Source: Pseudomonas agarici
Lineage (GTDB): Bacteria; Pseudomonadota; Gammaproteobacteria; Pseudomonadales; Pseudomonadaceae
Assembly (NCBI RefSeq): GCF_900109755.1
Contig: NZ_FOAR01000019.1
Span: 45,807-109,806, forward strand
Reading direction: 5' to 3'
Length of the DNA: 64,000 bases
In this document: positions 62,315 through 64,000 of the stretch, in pieces
Layout: each line of letters begins with the position of its first letter
Numbering within the stretch: the first letter of the stretch is position 1
Position numbers and translations under genes: made by a program
The notes under the pieces: model-generated
Databases searched by the model: none
Told to the model about the DNA's origin: nothing
What the model saw: only the letters and a program-made list of their open reading frames with translations

Positions 62315-63472
62315 TTACGCATCGGAATTATTTTGCTGCCGGACAGCAGGCCGCCATCCTGGGCGTTCGAGCATAGGCGTTTCGCTACGTTCTTTCAGGG
62401 TATTGGCCCGCAAATTGGCACCGATAACCGGACCGAAATCTTCGGCTGTAGTGAGTTTTGGGATGGGCTTGCCGGGTTGTCCAGCCTCCTGGATCTCCTT
62501 GGGCCAGCGTGGCGCCCAGCACAGAAGCAGCGAGATCCAATGACACAACGCATGCAGTACAATAAGGGGCGACAATAAGGTGCCAGTGATTAAGGCGGTG
62601 ATCTTTCCGCCATTACGCCAGAAACCCGACATAAAACGCAGGGTGGCCCGCACCGGTTCAATCGGAGTAGGCCGAAGCGTGAGTAACCGCTTGGGTTTGG
62701 GCACCGCTTGCGGCCCTTCTTCCATGTAGCGGCGGATAAACTCCCAGAACCCAACCAGTTCCTGATTACCGTGCATGGGGCGTCCCAGCATCAGGGTTTC
62801 GTCGTAGCCCGCGCTGGTGTGTTCGGAAAGAAAACCCAAAATCAAAAAACCACCCATACCCATAAAATCGGGATCTTCTGGGCTTATAGCCGGAATGACC
62901 GCACTCCACGGTAAAGTAGTAATACCCCCCGCATAATCTGGACGACTGACATAAACCTGCTTAGTTATTCGATTAAAACGCGCAACCAAATACCGCTGGG
63001 TAAACAACTCAACACGAATCCAGCGCCACGTATATTTCCAAAGGAAATAATTCATTACAAACCAAAGACTCACAATCATCCCACCAAAAAACCACCCTCC
63101 AAAACCTGACGAGTCTCCCGAAACAAAATCCGAAACTAAAATATTAATAATCACCCATACAAACGCATAAAACATGTAGAAATTCAGCCCTACTCCAAAA
63201 GCCAAAAAACCAAATGTAATTAGTCCTCTTTTTTCTTCCTGAAAAGCTGCACGCACATCAATATGATTTTCATCAAACGCGTACAATGAATTCGCGTCAG
63301 TAGGAGCATCACTGGCTCGTTCATAAAACCTCCATTGCTTTGAGCTTTTCTTCACATGTACTTTTGCTGTGGAACCATTCTCTTCATTTTTGGCTGTTTC
63401 TTTTCTCCAGAACTCGCGTATCTCTGGGCTCTCTGTCTTTACAGACCACATCATCCGCTCAAATAAGAACAT
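62315..63472 (-). CDS. DUF6708-like membrane protein (T6SS effector-associated)
   Basis: A 385-residue protein with two pairs of membrane helices (LITFGFLAFGVGLNFYMFYAF with the next helix, and later ITGTLLSPLIVLHALCHW). Soluble parts include RYLVARFNRITKQVYVSRPD and GRPMHGNQELVGFWEFIRRY, which recall the DUF6708 family found beside VasX-type effectors. Its start overlaps the upstream gene stop by one base. The 5' half is A+T-rich with non-core codon use, suggesting horizontal transfer. Family naming is from memory. Confidence 0.6.
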   Translation of the reverse strand: MFLFERMMWSVKTESPEIREFWRKETAKNEENGSTAKVHVKKSSKQWRFYERASDAPTDANSLYAFDENHIDVRAAFQEEKRGLITFGFLAFGVGLNFYMFYAFVWVIINILVSDFVSGDSSGFGGWFFGGMIVSLWFVMNYFLWKYTWRWIRVELFTQRYLVARFNRITKQVYVSRPDYAGGITTLPWSAVIPAISPEDPDFMGMGGFLILGFLSEHTSAGYDETLMLGRPMHGNQELVGFWEFIRRYMEEGPQAVPKPKRLLTLRPTPIEPVRATLRFMSGFWRNGGKITALITGTLLSPLIVLHALCHWISLLLCWAPRWPKEIQEAGQPGKPIPKLTTAEDFGPVIGANLRANTLKERSETPMLERPGWRPAVRQQNNSDA

Positions 63473-64000
63473 TACTCACCAACCATGCTATTGAAGGCGG
63501 ATTCCAAGCCTATAATCTCTTCAGCCTGGTTTTTAAATCTCTTAGCCTTTTTACTTTTCCGAAATATTGATTTATTGCACCAAACTTCAATTTTCTTCGG
63601 TTCAAAGAGCCATATTGCACCACCAACAAACAATGCAATCCAGGCGAATCGGGCTAAACCCGCACGCATCATAAGGAGTGCTCGCTCAGTGGCTAGACGT
63701 GCAGCAACAAACTCCAAAGCCTGAAGAAATTTTAAAGTCATAGCGTTCCCCGTCTTAACCATCAGCATACGTAAATAGGGACCGCTTCCCGATATCGCTA
63801 ACCCCAAAGAAAGAACTGAAACCCCAAACGTGGCGGTTCCTTTAACAGCATATGCAAACGCCAGAGAAAATTGTCTATTGTAGGCTTGATCAATCGCAGC
63901 ATTTGCATCTAACGAACCACCAATCACCCCACCAATAGCCCCCAAAAACCCACCATACAACTTCAACCCACCGCCCCAGTTCGCCGCTATCCTTCCCGTC
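63472..64000 (-). CDS. C-terminal part of a probable T6SS effector (VasX/BTH_I2691-like), partial
   Basis: The frame is open to the right edge (ANWGGGLKLYGGFLGAIGGVI near the edge), so only about 175 C-terminal residues are seen. Glycine-rich helices GAIGGVIGGSLDANAAIDQA, a hydrophobic helix FAWIALFVGGAIWLFEPKK and a basic tail recall the end of long membrane-active type VI effectors of the VasX/BTH_I2691 type. The gene is A+T-rich. The N-terminal secretion marker lies outside the window, so the call is tentative. Confidence 0.5.
   Translation of the reverse strand, partial: TGRIAANWGGGLKLYGGFLGAIGGVIGGSLDANAAIDQAYNRQFSLAFAYAVKGTATFGVSVLSLGLAISGSGPYLRMLMVKTGNAMTLKFLQALEFVAARLATERALLMMRAGLARFAWIALFVGGAIWLFEPKKIEVWCNKSIFRKSKKAKRFKNQAEEIIGLESAFNSMVGE

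Overview
The window is a stretch of chromosome from a Pseudomonas, most likely of the fluorescent (P. fluorescens-like) group. The gene orders ftsK-lolA-rarA-crcB-serS-cysG, tusDCBE-ybiB, trxB-aat-bpt-infA, clpS-clpA next to cspD, icd next to idh, and nudJ-mnmA-hflD-purB are core Pseudomonas layouts. High GC, GC-rich third codon positions and a REP-like palindrome near the left edge fit this. No rRNA and no CRISPR array were found; there is one tRNA.

Left arm (1-9464): a complete ectoine/hydroxyectoine utilisation locus. The leftward catabolic genes eutB-eutC-doeA-doeB end beside a partial AsnC/Lrp regulator. A MocR-type regulator (enuR) stands between them and the rightward ABC importer ehuBCDA. 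A 17-bp motif recurs in front of eutB and in the enuR/ehuB gap and is a candidate EnuR operator. Next (9473-17022) come a damaged GAF-GGDEF-EAL gene, a probable metal (copper?) acquisition set (DUF2946, TonB-dependent receptor, PepSY membrane protein) and the sugar-efflux transporter sotB.

Accessory pocket (about 17050-20354), beside the 3' end of tRNA-Ser(UGA): small orphan ORFs, a convergent and overlapping DUF488/dual-OB-like gene pair, and a VapC toxin whose antitoxin has lost its DNA-binding half.

Core block (20354-50273): housekeeping genes for tRNA thiolation, siroheme, seryl-tRNA, lipoprotein transport, chromosome segregation, N-end-rule proteolysis (aat, bpt, clpS, clpA), and the isocitrate node (NADP-ICD, monomeric IDH and isocitrate lyase). 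Within this block rarA looks like a foreign allele, and a scar of what appears to be the native gene is still visible beside lolA.

Right arm (50679-64000): a 1871-residue secreted mannuronan C5-epimerase with a built-in SGNH/O-acetylhydrolase domain and RTX modules faces a leftward type I secretion operon (TolC-like, HlyD-like, ABC). The ABC gene carries an in-frame amber codon. A decayed IS5-family element then separates this locus from the tail of an AT-rich, probable type VI effector operon (VasX/BTH_I2691-like C-terminus, DUF6708-like membrane protein, one unknown protein). The last gene of that operon ends inside the IS remnant.
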